DNA of 64,000 nt from an uncultured Eubacteriales bacterium. Lineage in GTDB: Bacteria; Bacillota; Clostridia; Oscillospirales; Oscillospiraceae. A program made the translations under genes and the position numbers. Under the pieces are notes generated by a model. It ran no database searches. It was not told the origin of the DNA and was given only the letters and a program-made list of their open reading frames with translations. The stretch spans positions 6,169 through 70,168 of the forward strand of contig UQZA01000012.1 of NCBI GenBank assembly GCA_900545515.1. Reading direction: 5' to 3'. Below, one piece after another: positions 7,268 to 16,804 of this stretch (position 1 is its first letter; each line of letters begins with the position of its first letter).

Positions 7268-10200
7268 ATGCTTCAAATCAAGGACATCCGCAAGGAGTAT
7301 AAAACTGGAGGTCTGGTACAGAAAGCGCTGGACGGAGTCAGCCTGAACCTCCGTGAAAATGAATTTGTTGCGATTCTCGGTCCCAGCGGTTCCGGCAAGA
7401 CAACGCTGCTGAATATGATCGGAGGCCTTGACCGCTACGACAGCGGCGATTTAATTATCAACGGCATCTCGACCAAGAAATATAAAGACCGGGATTGGGA
7501 CTCATACCGCAACCACACCATTGGTTTTGTGTTCCAGAGTTATAACCTGATCCCACACCAGTCGATCCTATCCAATGTGGAGCTGGCGCTGACGATTTCC
7601 GGCGTTTCAAAAGGAGAGCGGAGAAAACGCGCTCAAAACGCCTTGGCACAGGTCGGGCTGGGAGATCAACTCCATAAAAAGCCGAGCCAGATGTCCGGCG
7701 GACAAATGCAGCGCGTGGCCATCGCGAGGGCGTTGGTCAACGACCCGGATATTCTCCTGGCCGATGAACCCACCGGCGCTTTGGACAGCGACACCAGCGT
7801 CCAGGTTATGGAGCTGCTGCGGGAAGTGGCGAAGAACCGGCTTGTGGTCATGGTGACCCACAATCCGGAGTTAGCGGAGAAATACGCCACCCGGATCGTT
7901 CAACTGAGGGACGGCAGGATCTGTTCGGATACTGCACCATTTGAAATGGGTGAGAGCGGTCAGGTTGAGCCGATCCATAAGAACATGGGGAAGGCGTCCA
8001 TGTCGTTTCTTACAGCCCTCTCCCTCAGTTTCCATAACCTTCGGACCAAAAAGGCCCGGACACTCCTGACCTCCTTTGCCGGGTCAATCGGGATCATCGG
8101 CATTGCACTGATCCTGGCGCTGTCCAACGGTGTGAATGCCTATATCCAGTCCATTGAGGAAGATACCCTGTCGGAATACCCGCTACAGATCCAAAGCAGT
8201 GGAATGGACTTTACTGCAATGATGGAGGAGGGCAGCGGAAGTATCCAGGGTGGCCCCGGTCAGGCCAGTGTTTCACAGCGGATTACCAGCATGCTCGCTC
8301 AGGTTGAGGCCAACGATCTTGCTTCTCTCAAGGAGTATTTCGACAGCGGGGAGAGCGGGATTGAACAGTACGCCAAGGCCATTGAGTATACTTACCATGC
8401 AGCGCCCCAGATTTTCCGGCTGGAGGACAGTGGCGTACGTCAGGTAAACCCAGACCAGTCTTTTTCAGCCCTTGGGGTCGGCAGCGCCTCCGGCAGTAAC
8501 AATTTTGTGTCCATGATGATGAACACAGACGTCTTTCATCCCATGCCGGAGGATACATCGCTGTTCCAAAAGCAGTATGAGGTCAAAGCGGGCCGCTGGC
8601 CAGAGCGGTATAACGAGTGTGTAGTGGTGCTCACCTCCGGCGGCAGCATCAGCGATCTTGCGCTTTATGCCATGGGTCTGCGGGATTCTCTGGAGCTGGA
8701 TGAAATGATCCGGCAGTTTATAGCGGAGGAGGACGTCAAAGCGCCCACAGACCTTCGGCCCTATGATTATGAGGAGCTTCTTGACGTCACCTTCAAGCTG
8801 GTGAACGCGGCGGATTACTTTGAGTATGATGATACCTACAACGTGTGGAAGGACAAATCCGGCGATGAGGAGTATATGCGGGAGCTGGTCAGCCAGGGCG
8901 AGGATATTACGATTGTCGGTGTTGTGCAGCCCAGGGAGGACGCCATAGCAACCATACTGGACGCGGGTATCGGTTATCCCGCAGCCCTGACACAGCATGT
9001 GATCGAGGAGGCTGCAGCAAGCTCCATTGTTCAAGAGCAGCTTGCCGGGCCGAATATAAACGTGCTGACCGGCGATGCCTTTGGGGCGGATGATGGGCAG
9101 GGCGGCTTCAACCTGGAATCCCTGTTCACGATCAATGAGGACGCGCTGCAAAACGCGTTCTCGATTGACCAGCGTGCACTTAATGTCGATATGTCGCGTT
9201 ATTTTAACGCGAACAGTCTGGATCTCTCCTCCATGCTTGATCTGAACCAGTTCACATTTGACCTGCCGGAGCTGGACGGCGCAGTCATGGGGGATGTGTT
9301 GGGCCGGCTGGATCTGTCCGCTTCCACGGAAAAGCTCCATCAGCTTGCCTGCGCCCTTGCAGATGGATATGGGGCCTATGCGCTGACCCATCCAGAAGCC
9401 GACTATTCCGGGTTAAGTACATACTTTATGGAGTATTTGCAGACCCCCGAGGCCAAGCAGCGGCTACATGCCGGGATCTGCAAGATCGTTCAATCCAATG
9501 TAGAGGCGGATGTGTCCCTGGAGGAAATGAAGCTTCTGATTCAAGATATTTTATCGGGCTATCAAAGCTATGTTACGGAAACGCAGCTGACTGACCCGGA
9601 CAAATTCGGCGAATCTCTTCATGCGTACCTGCAAACGCCGGAAGTGGAGGCGATGATGGCTGAAAGAGCCCCAGACATTCTGAAAATCAGTGAGGAAGTC
9701 ACCATCTCCCAGGAGGAGCTGGATGCGCTGGCCGCTGATATGGTGAAGGGCTATCAGGAATATGCGGCTGCCAAAGCTCTACCGGACCCCAGCAAAATGA
9801 GCGAGCATTTTCATGATTATTTGCAGACGTCGGAGGCGCAAATGCTCTTGACCGCTGAGATTGCGGAGATCATCGACGCGAAATCCCTGGAGGCCCAGAT
9901 TTCCGACGCAATCGGTGATTATATGCAGACGGTCACAGACTCCTACACCGAGGCGGTCGCGCAGGCTATGCAGCTCCAAATGGCGGCGGCGACACAGCAG
10001 ATTGTAAGTCAGATGGAACAGGCCATGGAGCAGATCGGGGCAAATATGGAGGACGCTTTCACCATAGACGCCGATGCCTTTGCCAACGCCATCGAAATGA
10101 ATATGGATGAAAATGAGCTGACAGAGCTGCTCCGATCTATGATGACTGCTGAGGACGCGTCCTTTGATGGGAATCTCAATAGTTTTGGATACGCTGATCT

Positions 10201-10783
10201 GAGTAAGCCTGCGCAGATTGATATTTATCCGCTGGACTTTGAGAGCAAGGAATCCATCGCCGAAATCTTAGGGGCCTACAACAGCCGCATGACGGGCAGC
10301 GGCCAGGAGGAAAAGGTGATCAGCTATACCGACCTGGTGGGAACCATGATGTCTTCCATGACGGAAATCGTTAATACCATCAGCTATGTGCTGGTTGCCT
10401 TTGTGGCAATTTCCCTGGTGGTCTCCTCCATCATGATCGGTGTGATCACCTATATCAGTGTGTTGGAGCGAAAAAAAGAGATCGGCATCCTTCGCGCCAT
10501 TGGCGCGTCCAAGGGGAATATATCCCAGGTGTTCAACGCGGAAGCCTTCATCATCGGCCTGTGTGCGGGATTGATTGGCATTGGAATGACCCTGCTGCTC
10601 CTGATCCCCTGTAATGCGTTGATTCATTCTATGGCAGGCTCCACAGATATCCATGCGGTACTTCCTCCTGCAAACGCCGTCGTCCTGATCCTGTTGAGTG
10701 TGGTACTAACCCTGATCGGTGGACTGATTCCATCCCGCAAGGCGGCAAAAAGTGACCCGGTGGCCGCGCTTCGGGCAGACTAA
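7268..10783 (+). CDS. Fused ABC transporter (ATPase plus FtsX/MacB-type permease) with giant ectodomain
   Basis: The protein has 1171 residues. The N-terminal ATPase (1-225) carries Walker A GPSGSGKTT (38-46), signature SGGQMQR (143) and Walker B ILLADEPTG (DEP at 166-168). A first membrane segment follows at about 255-285, then an extracytoplasmic region of about 750 residues, then three membrane segments (about 1050-1165) with an FtsX-like core (ERKKEIGILRAIGAS). The ectodomain contains an alpha-helical stretch with three related repeats (about 700-877: YFMEYLQTPEA, LHAYLQTPEV, FHDYLQTSEA). MacB/BceB-like proteins of this type move no bulk solute but use mechanotransmission to release or export peptides and antibiotics. 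It is divergent from the two-component pair and probably controlled by it. Confidence 0.85.
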   Translation: MLQIKDIRKEYKTGGLVQKALDGVSLNLRENEFVAILGPSGSGKTTLLNMIGGLDRYDSGDLIINGISTKKYKDRDWDSYRNHTIGFVFQSYNLIPHQSILSNVELALTISGVSKGERRKRAQNALAQVGLGDQLHKKPSQMSGGQMQRVAIARALVNDPDILLADEPTGALDSDTSVQVMELLREVAKNRLVVMVTHNPELAEKYATRIVQLRDGRICSDTAPFEMGESGQVEPIHKNMGKASMSFLTALSLSFHNLRTKKARTLLTSFAGSIGIIGIALILALSNGVNAYIQSIEEDTLSEYPLQIQSSGMDFTAMMEEGSGSIQGGPGQASVSQRITSMLAQVEANDLASLKEYFDSGESGIEQYAKAIEYTYHAAPQIFRLEDSGVRQVNPDQSFSALGVGSASGSNNFVSMMMNTDVFHPMPEDTSLFQKQYEVKAGRWPERYNECVVVLTSGGSISDLALYAMGLRDSLELDEMIRQFIAEEDVKAPTDLRPYDYEELLDVTFKLVNAADYFEYDDTYNVWKDKSGDEEYMRELVSQGEDITIVGVVQPREDAIATILDAGIGYPAALTQHVIEEAAASSIVQEQLAGPNINVLTGDAFGADDGQGGFNLESLFTINEDALQNAFSIDQRALNVDMSRYFNANSLDLSSMLDLNQFTFDLPELDGAVMGDVLGRLDLSASTEKLHQLACALADGYGAYALTHPEADYSGLSTYFMEYLQTPEAKQRLHAGICKIVQSNVEADVSLEEMKLLIQDILSGYQSYVTETQLTDPDKFGESLHAYLQTPEVEAMMAERAPDILKISEEVTISQEELDALAADMVKGYQEYAAAKALPDPSKMSEHFHDYLQTSEAQMLLTAEIAEIIDAKSLEAQISDAIGDYMQTVTDSYTEAVAQAMQLQMAAATQQIVSQMEQAMEQIGANMEDAFTIDADAFANAIEMNMDENELTELLRSMMTAEDASFDGNLNSFGYADLSKPAQIDIYPLDFESKESIAEILGAYNSRMTGSGQEEKVISYTDLVGTMMSSMTEIVNTISYVLVAFVAISLVVSSIMIGVITYISVLERKKEIGILRAIGASKGNISQVFNAEAFIIGLCAGLIGIGMTLLLLIPCNALIHSMAGSTDIHAVLPPANAVVLILLSVVLTLIGGLIPSRKAAKSDPVAALRAD

Positions 10784-10987
10784 CAGAAACGGGGCGCAAG
10801 GTATGAGAAATATGGAAACGTTGCATCCTGCATCAATCACCACCTCGGAACCGGAATCCTCTTGCACGGTTTTCTCTGCGCCCAGCTCCGCATACCGCAC
10901 TGGTTTCCGGCTGGCGCATTTCCTCTATTTTAAGTGAAATGCAAGAGAGCGCCCATACCAACCTGCGTCGTGTCCAAAATTAAATTC

Positions 10988-11025
10988 CCGGCCAGGAGAC
11001 AGGTAGTTGCCTGTTTCCTGGCCGG
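10988..11025 (-). terminator. Strong hairpin ending the nucleotidase transcript
   Basis: A 16-bp stem with one mismatch (CCGGCCAGGA.../...TCCTGGCCGG) encloses a 6-nt loop. On the minus strand it is followed by GAATTTAATTTT. It may also end the plus-strand transporter transcript. Confidence 0.7.
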
Positions 11026-11042
11026 CTGATGCAAACGAGGGG

Positions 11043-14000
11043 TTATTCGGGGAGCTTGATGCTCCAGGTGGAGTCGATGGTGGGAGAGATCTCGCCGGCC
11101 TCGCGGATGTAGTCCGCCAGGAGGTTCCGGGCCTGGCCCTTATCCTCGCCCTGGATCATGTCGTACTGGGTGGAGTAGATGATGCGATCCGGGTCATTGG
11201 CCAGGAACTCGCAGCCGTGTTCGTTCAGATACTTGATGTAGTCGCCGCCGCCGTTGTAGCGGTAGTTGTTGATGACTACGGTAAATTCGGCGTCATCAGC
11301 TACCGCCTCTCCATTGTAGGTCATGGAGACGATCCGGGAGCCGGCGGGCTGGGAGGGATCAATGACGTAGGAGAAGCCTTCCCCGTAGATGACGTCATAG
11401 TAGGTGAGGCCGCCCTGGATGTTGATGGAGCCGTCCTCCTGGACCTGGACTTTGGAGGCGGAGTATTCCAGCCAGGTCTTCACTTCCTTGCCGCTCATGG
11501 TGATCTGGTAGAACCAGTTCTCATAGCGGTACAGCTTGAACATGTCACCCAGGACAATGTCGCCTTCAGAGATCAGGTTTTCAGCGTTGCCGGAGGTGAG
11601 GGGAGCGGTGATGGACAGCTGAGCGGGGGTGTCGTCGGTCTTGTCATCGGGGGTATTTTCTCCGGTGCGGTCATGGGCGCCCCAGATCTGGACCTTGTTC
11701 ACCAGATCCACAAAAGCGGAGGGAGCGGTCCCCAGGTTGGCGGCGGTGAAGTTCCCAGTGGCCTTGCCGATGGGCTGGAGCATGTAGTCCTGCCAGGTGG
11801 CAGTTTCATAAGGCTTCAGAGCGGCTTCCAGGTCGGGGTCTACCTCATAGAGGGGGTGCCACTGCCGGTTGTCATCCCGGTAGGACATGGGGACGTTTTC
11901 TGTGGTCAGGGTGTATTCGCCGGTGACCTTGTCCACGGTCACAATGGCCTGGCCCACCACAGCTGCCTTGGTGGACAGGGAGAACACGGGGATTTCCTTG
12001 CCGTCGCTGTTGGCAATCTGGGTGATGCCATTGCGGTGCTCGTGACCGCTGAAGACCAGATCGATGGAGTTGGTCTCGGAGACCAGCCGGCGGATGAAAT
12101 CGGACTGGGCGTCGGAATCAATGCCGGAGTGGCTGGCCAGGACGATGAGGTCGGCCTTCTCAGTCATTTCCTGCTCATAGTGCTTGTAGGTCTCAATGAC
12201 GTTGGCGAAATAGATGCCCTCCCAGTTGGCGGGGACGTCCCACTTGGGGATATTGGGGTTGCCAATGCCCATCACAGCCACGGTGACGCCATTGTAGTCA
12301 TAGAGCTGATAGGGGGCATAGCCGTTCCAGGTGCTCCAGTTGGTGGTTTCGCCACCCTGCTTGGTGGAATCCAGGTAGTTGGCGCAGCCCACAGCCACGG
12401 AGGACTCGGTCTCGGTCCCATCGCTGGTCAGGTAGTTCAGCTGACGCTGGAGAATGGTCATACCATAGTTGAACTCATGGTTGCCGGGGACGAACATGTC
12501 GTAGTCCATCATCCGCAGGGCCTTCATAATGGGATCGTTTGTTTCGGGATGGTTGAAGGCGTAGTAATAGGTGAGGGGGGTACCCTGGACCAGGTCGCCG
12601 CAGTCCACCAGGAAGGAATTCACATAGGCCTGGCGCTGCTGCTTCACGAAGGTGGCCACACGGGTGAGGCCCTGGTAATGGGTGCCGGAAGCGGAGTAGT
12701 CAGCGGTGTAATCCGTGGCGTAAGCTTGGCCGTGGATGTCGGAAGTGGCCATCAGATTGATTTCCACATGGAAGAACCGGTAGACCACGGTGGCAAACTG
12801 ACCGCGGGTGGACAGGCCCAGGGGCTGCAGGGTGTTGTTGCCCATGCCCCGGATGAGGCCCACGGCCACGGCCCAGGTCATGGCATTTTCTGCATAGGGG
12901 AAGATTTGCCCCGCATCAGTAAAGCTGCCGAGATCGGCGGCCTTGGTCACGTCCTCGCCGGCAAACTTGGCGTACCGGTAGAACATGGTGACCATTTCCT
13001 GCCGGGTGATGTCCTTCAGGGGACGGAAGGTCTGATCTCCGTAGCCTTCCACGATGCCTTCACTGGCAGCCCAGGCCACGGCGTTTTCGTAGTAGGAGTC
13101 GGGGACGATGTCGGAGAAGCTCGCGGTGGAGGTCACTTCGGGGGTACCAGCCATGCGGTACAGGACGGTGGTCACCATGGCCCGGCTCAGAGGCTGGTAG
13201 GGGGCAAACAGACTGCCGCCGATACCGTCCATGTATCCCTGCCCGTCCACGTACTGAACGGGTACATAGAAGAACCGGTCCTCAGACACATCGGTGTAAG
13301 GCATATCCGTGACGGTGATGCGGCCCTCGCCGTAGGGGTTGGAATAGGCCTCGCCCACGACTCCCTTCAGGTGGTCGCGGATGTAGGTAATGAGGACCTG
13401 ATTGTCAATCATGGCCTCGTCCTGCAGGATCTTATTGTCCATAAACATGTTGATGCCGTCGCCGCCGGACTTCAGCATGTAGTTGTGGGAGGCCAGTGTG
13501 TAGGTTTTCTCCAGGTCAATGGGCTCATATTCCCCCGCCTGGTTCAGGACCTGGACGTTCTTTACCCGGCGCAGGCCCTCTACAGAGACGAACATACTCT
13601 TGTCGTCCACCTTGACAGAGGAGGTGATGTTCAGGTCGATGGTGTACTTTAAACCAGAGACCTGGAGGAAGCCGCCGTTCTCACCAGGAGTGGAGCGAGC
13701 GGTCATTTCCAGAGCATCCACGATTTCCTGACCGGTGGCTTCCACCACGCAAGCAGTGTTTCCAAAGGGATGTACTGCGATGATTTCACCATAGGTGAGG
13801 TCACCAGCGAGGATATCGGCGCGGATTCCGCCGCCGTTCACAAAGGCGATGTCTGCGCCCAGGACAGTGCGGTAGGCATCGGCGCACAGGTCGCCCAGGT
13901 TGGTCTCCTGGTTCCGAATCAGACGCTTACCGGTTTCGGGGTCGTTGACCACCAGGTCCACATTGGACTTGGCCACCACTTCGTTCAGCTTGTCGCTAAA

Positions 14001-14969
14001 CTGGGCCTGGATGTTCTTGACGAAAGCGTCGGTCTCTGCGTCCACCTCCGTGTAGCCGTTCACCAGCTCCGTGGAGACCTTGCCCTCAGGGGTGATGGTC
14101 ATCTTGCCGATGTTGGCCAGCTTGGTGCCGGTGGAGGTGAGAACTACATCGTTGCCGGACTTGTCCTTTACGGACTCGCCAGAGATGGTGCTGTGGGAGT
14201 GGCCGTCGATGAAGGCGTCCAGGCCGGTGGTGTTGGCGATGATCTCTCTGGAGGTCCAGGGAGAGGACTGCTCGTCAATGCCGCAGTGGCCAATGGCGAT
14301 GACCACATCGGCGCCTGCCTCCGTGGCGGCGTCAATGGCGCCCTGAACTGCATTGTACAGGTCCTGGCCGTCGTTGCCCTCACAGAAGCTGTAGATGTAG
14401 TTGCCGTTTTCGTCCTGGAAGTAGGTGGGGGTGGATTTGGTGAAGGTTTCCGGGGTACTGACGCCCACGTACGCAACCTTCAGGCTGCCGTAGGTCTCCA
14501 TGGCGTAGGCATCGGTCACAGTCTTGTTTGTCCTCAAATCTATGAAGTTGCAGGACAGGTACTTGGCGTTGGACTTCTCCAACAGGGAGAGGGCTACGTC
14601 CATCCCATAGTCGAACTCATGGTTGCCAAAGGTGGCGTAGTCGTAGCCCACCTGGTTCATGATGTCCACCAGGTAGCTGCCGTTGGACAGGGTGCCAATG
14701 GCCTCGCCCTGGATGGCGTCGCCGGCGTCAACCAGCACGACATGCTCATGGGCTTCCTCCATGGCGTGTTTGTAGGCAGCCAGGTTGGCATACCCCATGG
14801 TGTCTTCAGGGGTACCGGCATCCACGCCGCAGTGCACGTCGTTGGTGTAGAGCACCACGACGTCGTCAGACTTTTCGCCAGCGGCAAAAGCCATGGTAGA
14901 CAGCGTCGAGAGTACCAGCACCAGTGCCAGCAGCACGGACAGGACCCGAGAGGAAAGTTTGCTTCTCAT
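11043..14969 (-). CDS. Secreted double 5'-nucleotidase with three internal SLH domains
   Basis: The 1308-residue product has a signal peptide (1-29, ...STMAFAA). Domain 1 (about 35-550) is a metallophosphatase/5'-nucleotidase (YTNDVHC, GNHEFDYG, DGHSHS) with a 5_nucleotid_C part. Three SLH repeats follow (about 560-730: FSDIVPDSYYENAVAWA..., FTDAGQIFPYAENAMTWA...). Then comes a second complete metallophosphatase plus C-terminal nucleotidase domain (TSDIHG, GNHEFNYG, SGHEHRNG, NNYRYNGGG). It should sit on the cell wall through the SLH domains and release phosphate and nucleosides from nucleotides or cyclic nucleotides. SLH domains are usually terminal; here they lie between two enzymes, suggesting fusion of two genes. 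The frame runs on to 15416, but ATG 14969 is preceded by GAAGGAGGA and starts a clear signal peptide. Confidence 0.9.
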   Translation of the reverse strand: MRSKLSSRVLSVLLALVLVLSTLSTMAFAAGEKSDDVVVLYTNDVHCGVDAGTPEDTMGYANLAAYKHAMEEAHEHVVLVDAGDAIQGEAIGTLSNGSYLVDIMNQVGYDYATFGNHEFDYGMDVALSLLEKSNAKYLSCNFIDLRTNKTVTDAYAMETYGSLKVAYVGVSTPETFTKSTPTYFQDENGNYIYSFCEGNDGQDLYNAVQGAIDAATEAGADVVIAIGHCGIDEQSSPWTSREIIANTTGLDAFIDGHSHSTISGESVKDKSGNDVVLTSTGTKLANIGKMTITPEGKVSTELVNGYTEVDAETDAFVKNIQAQFSDKLNEVVAKSNVDLVVNDPETGKRLIRNQETNLGDLCADAYRTVLGADIAFVNGGGIRADILAGDLTYGEIIAVHPFGNTACVVEATGQEIVDALEMTARSTPGENGGFLQVSGLKYTIDLNITSSVKVDDKSMFVSVEGLRRVKNVQVLNQAGEYEPIDLEKTYTLASHNYMLKSGGDGINMFMDNKILQDEAMIDNQVLITYIRDHLKGVVGEAYSNPYGEGRITVTDMPYTDVSEDRFFYVPVQYVDGQGYMDGIGGSLFAPYQPLSRAMVTTVLYRMAGTPEVTSTASFSDIVPDSYYENAVAWAASEGIVEGYGDQTFRPLKDITRQEMVTMFYRYAKFAGEDVTKAADLGSFTDAGQIFPYAENAMTWAVAVGLIRGMGNNTLQPLGLSTRGQFATVVYRFFHVEINLMATSDIHGQAYATDYTADYSASGTHYQGLTRVATFVKQQRQAYVNSFLVDCGDLVQGTPLTYYYAFNHPETNDPIMKALRMMDYDMFVPGNHEFNYGMTILQRQLNYLTSDGTETESSVAVGCANYLDSTKQGGETTNWSTWNGYAPYQLYDYNGVTVAVMGIGNPNIPKWDVPANWEGIYFANVIETYKHYEQEMTEKADLIVLASHSGIDSDAQSDFIRRLVSETNSIDLVFSGHEHRNGITQIANSDGKEIPVFSLSTKAAVVGQAIVTVDKVTGEYTLTTENVPMSYRDDNRQWHPLYEVDPDLEAALKPYETATWQDYMLQPIGKATGNFTAANLGTAPSAFVDLVNKVQIWGAHDRTGENTPDDKTDDTPAQLSITAPLTSGNAENLISEGDIVLGDMFKLYRYENWFYQITMSGKEVKTWLEYSASKVQVQEDGSINIQGGLTYYDVIYGEGFSYVIDPSQPAGSRIVSMTYNGEAVADDAEFTVVINNYRYNGGGDYIKYLNEHGCEFLANDPDRIIYSTQYDMIQGEDKGQARNLLADYIREAGEISPTIDSTWSIKLPE

Positions 14970-15134
14970 GTTGCGTCCTCCTTCAAACATGGATAGAAGT
15001 GTGATGGCGGAGCCGAATTCATTTGCTCCACTTCTCATTTTAACAAATGCCATACAGCTTTTCAATGGGGAAACGCAAATCCCTGTAAAATTCAGGAAAA
15101 ATCCCCGAATTTTGCACCACAAAGGGAAAAAACG

Positions 15135-15168
15135 GTACCCTGTGCCGGAGCATTCCGGTACAGGGTAC
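15135..15168 (-). terminator. Terminator of the exoA/SLH-NlpC transcript
   Basis: GTACCCTGTgCCGGA pairs with TCCGGtACAGGGTAC. On the minus strand the stem is followed by CGTTTTTT. It lies 17 bases after the stop of the hydrolase gene. Confidence 0.85.
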
Positions 15169-15184
15169 AGATCTCGTGTGGCGG

Positions 15185-16804
15185 TCATGCGGGGATGATC
15201 CGGCGGGCGCCTATGTAATGCTCCCCGTAGTAGGGGGCGTCCACGGCGGTTACGATGACACCGTCCCGGGAGTTGGCCGCGTGGACAAACTCTCCGCCGC
15301 CGATGTAAATACCCACGTGGGTGATATTGTCCAGACTGTCGGTTTCGGAGAAGAACAACAGGTCGCCGGGCAGCAGGGAATCCTGGGACACCTCCTGGCT
15401 GTTTTCGTAGTACCACTGATCGGTGGCAGTGCGGCCGATGTCCTCGTAGCCATTATGGGTGTAAACGTACCAGACAAAGCCGGAGCAGTCGAAACCGGTG
15501 GAGGGGTCTTTGCCACCCCAGATGTAGTTGTAGCCCACATACTGCAGGGCAAATTCCACCAACGCATCCGCCTCCGGCCGGCCGTCGGGATCCACGGAGT
15601 CCTCCATCCAAGCCTGAAGGGTCAGGTAAGACCGGAAGAACATAGCCAGGGCCTGCTGGCACTGGGTGCTGCTCTTGGGAAGCAGCTGCTTGCCGTCACC
15701 CTTGACGATCCCCAGCTCCACCAGAAGGCGGGCGCAGGGGAGGGCGTAGCTGCTCAGCTCTCCGGCGTCGGTGAAGTGGTCGAGGCTGGTGCTGGGGCTG
15801 TCTTCATAAGGATAGCCACAGACGGACAGGAAGTTGACGGTGATTTTGAAAAATTGCTCCCGGGTGATTGGGATGTCCGGCCGGAAGGTGCCGTCGGGAA
15901 AGCCGCTGATGAGGCCCAGGTAGTAGGCCTTGGTGATGACGGGGTCGTCTGCGTCGGTAAAGGGACTTTCTTCTACCCGGAAAATGGGATTGGGATAGAG
16001 GGACAGGTAGGCCTCCATGGCTACGTAACACATCTCTCCCCGGGTAATGGGGGTGGCCATATCCCGGCCCAGGAGAACCTCCGGAATGAGGCCCAGCTGG
16101 TCCATGGCTTCCAGCTCCTCTTTGGCCCAGGGGCTGAGATTGGGGTATTTATTTTCTACGCTGGCCTGTGTCGCCTGGGATTCGCCCGTGAGATTTATGT
16201 AAGCCCGATAGAACATGGCCAGGGCCTGTTCACAGGTTGTGTGGCCCAGAGGGTCCAGCTTTCCACCGCTGCCCTGCACCACGCCCAGGTCTACCACCTG
16301 CCAGGTGGCGTCCAAAGCCCAGGCGCTGACGGCGCCGGCGTCCACAAAGCCGGCCAGGTCCTCTCCATGCTCAGCCGGGTCGAGGCCTGCGGCCTGGAGA
16401 AAGCGGGAAACAAAGACGAAAAACTCCTGCCGGGTGAGGAGCCGGTCCGGGCGGAAGGTGCCGTCCTCATAGCCCAGGGCAAAGCCGGCGGCGTATGATT
16501 TGGCGGCGATGGGGTCATTGGTGTCGGGGAAAGGCGTTTCATCGGGAAGAGAGAGCTCCTCACCGGTGTAATGTTCGTAAGCCTGCACCGCCAGGGCGCA
16601 CATTTCCAACCGGGTGATGTTCTCCCGGAGGTCGCCTCGCTCTTCCAGAAGAGCCGGGATGAGGTCCAGGGCCGCCATGGCGTCCAGCTCCTCCCTGGCC
16701 CAGGCGCTGGAGACGCCGTAGGCATAAGCACCAGGCAAACAGCTCACCAGGAGCGCCGCCAGACAGACAATGGATACGAACCGCAGTCGTTTATGTTGTT
16801 TCAT
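15185..16804 (-). CDS. SLH-domain NlpC/P60 peptidoglycan endopeptidase
   Basis: The 539-residue protein has a signal peptide (1-28, ending AYA) and about 350 residues of SLH-type repeats (DGTFRPDRLLTRQEFF, DGTFRPDIPITREQFF). A C-terminal NlpC/P60 domain (about 410-539) has Cys440 in GFDCSGFV, His496 in THVGIYIG and a third polar residue near HAANSRDG. It should cut the stem peptides of peptidoglycan while held on the wall. Some SLH units are degenerate. The ATG lies 14 bases inside the end of exoA, so the two are translationally coupled despite unrelated functions. Confidence 0.9.
   Translation of the reverse strand: MKQHKRLRFVSIVCLAALLVSCLPGAYAYGVSSAWAREELDAMAALDLIPALLEERGDLRENITRLEMCALAVQAYEHYTGEELSLPDETPFPDTNDPIAAKSYAAGFALGYEDGTFRPDRLLTRQEFFVFVSRFLQAAGLDPAEHGEDLAGFVDAGAVSAWALDATWQVVDLGVVQGSGGKLDPLGHTTCEQALAMFYRAYINLTGESQATQASVENKYPNLSPWAKEELEAMDQLGLIPEVLLGRDMATPITRGEMCYVAMEAYLSLYPNPIFRVEESPFTDADDPVITKAYYLGLISGFPDGTFRPDIPITREQFFKITVNFLSVCGYPYEDSPSTSLDHFTDAGELSSYALPCARLLVELGIVKGDGKQLLPKSSTQCQQALAMFFRSYLTLQAWMEDSVDPDGRPEADALVEFALQYVGYNYIWGGKDPSTGFDCSGFVWYVYTHNGYEDIGRTATDQWYYENSQEVSQDSLLPGDLLFFSETDSLDNITHVGIYIGGGEFVHAANSRDGVIVTAVDAPYYGEHYIGARRIIPA

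Noticed and set aside
11007..13652. 881-residue plus-strand open frame opposite the nucleotidase gene
   Set aside because: It is antisense to a clear signal-peptide, metallophosphatase and SLH protein, has low-complexity Val/Gly/His composition typical of antisense frames in GC-rich DNA, and lacks a recognisable domain.
14970..15416. N-terminal extension of the nucleotidase frame upstream of ATG 14969
   Set aside because: The extension overlaps the terminator and the end of the NlpC/P60 gene, while ATG 14969 has a strong SD and begins a signal peptide.
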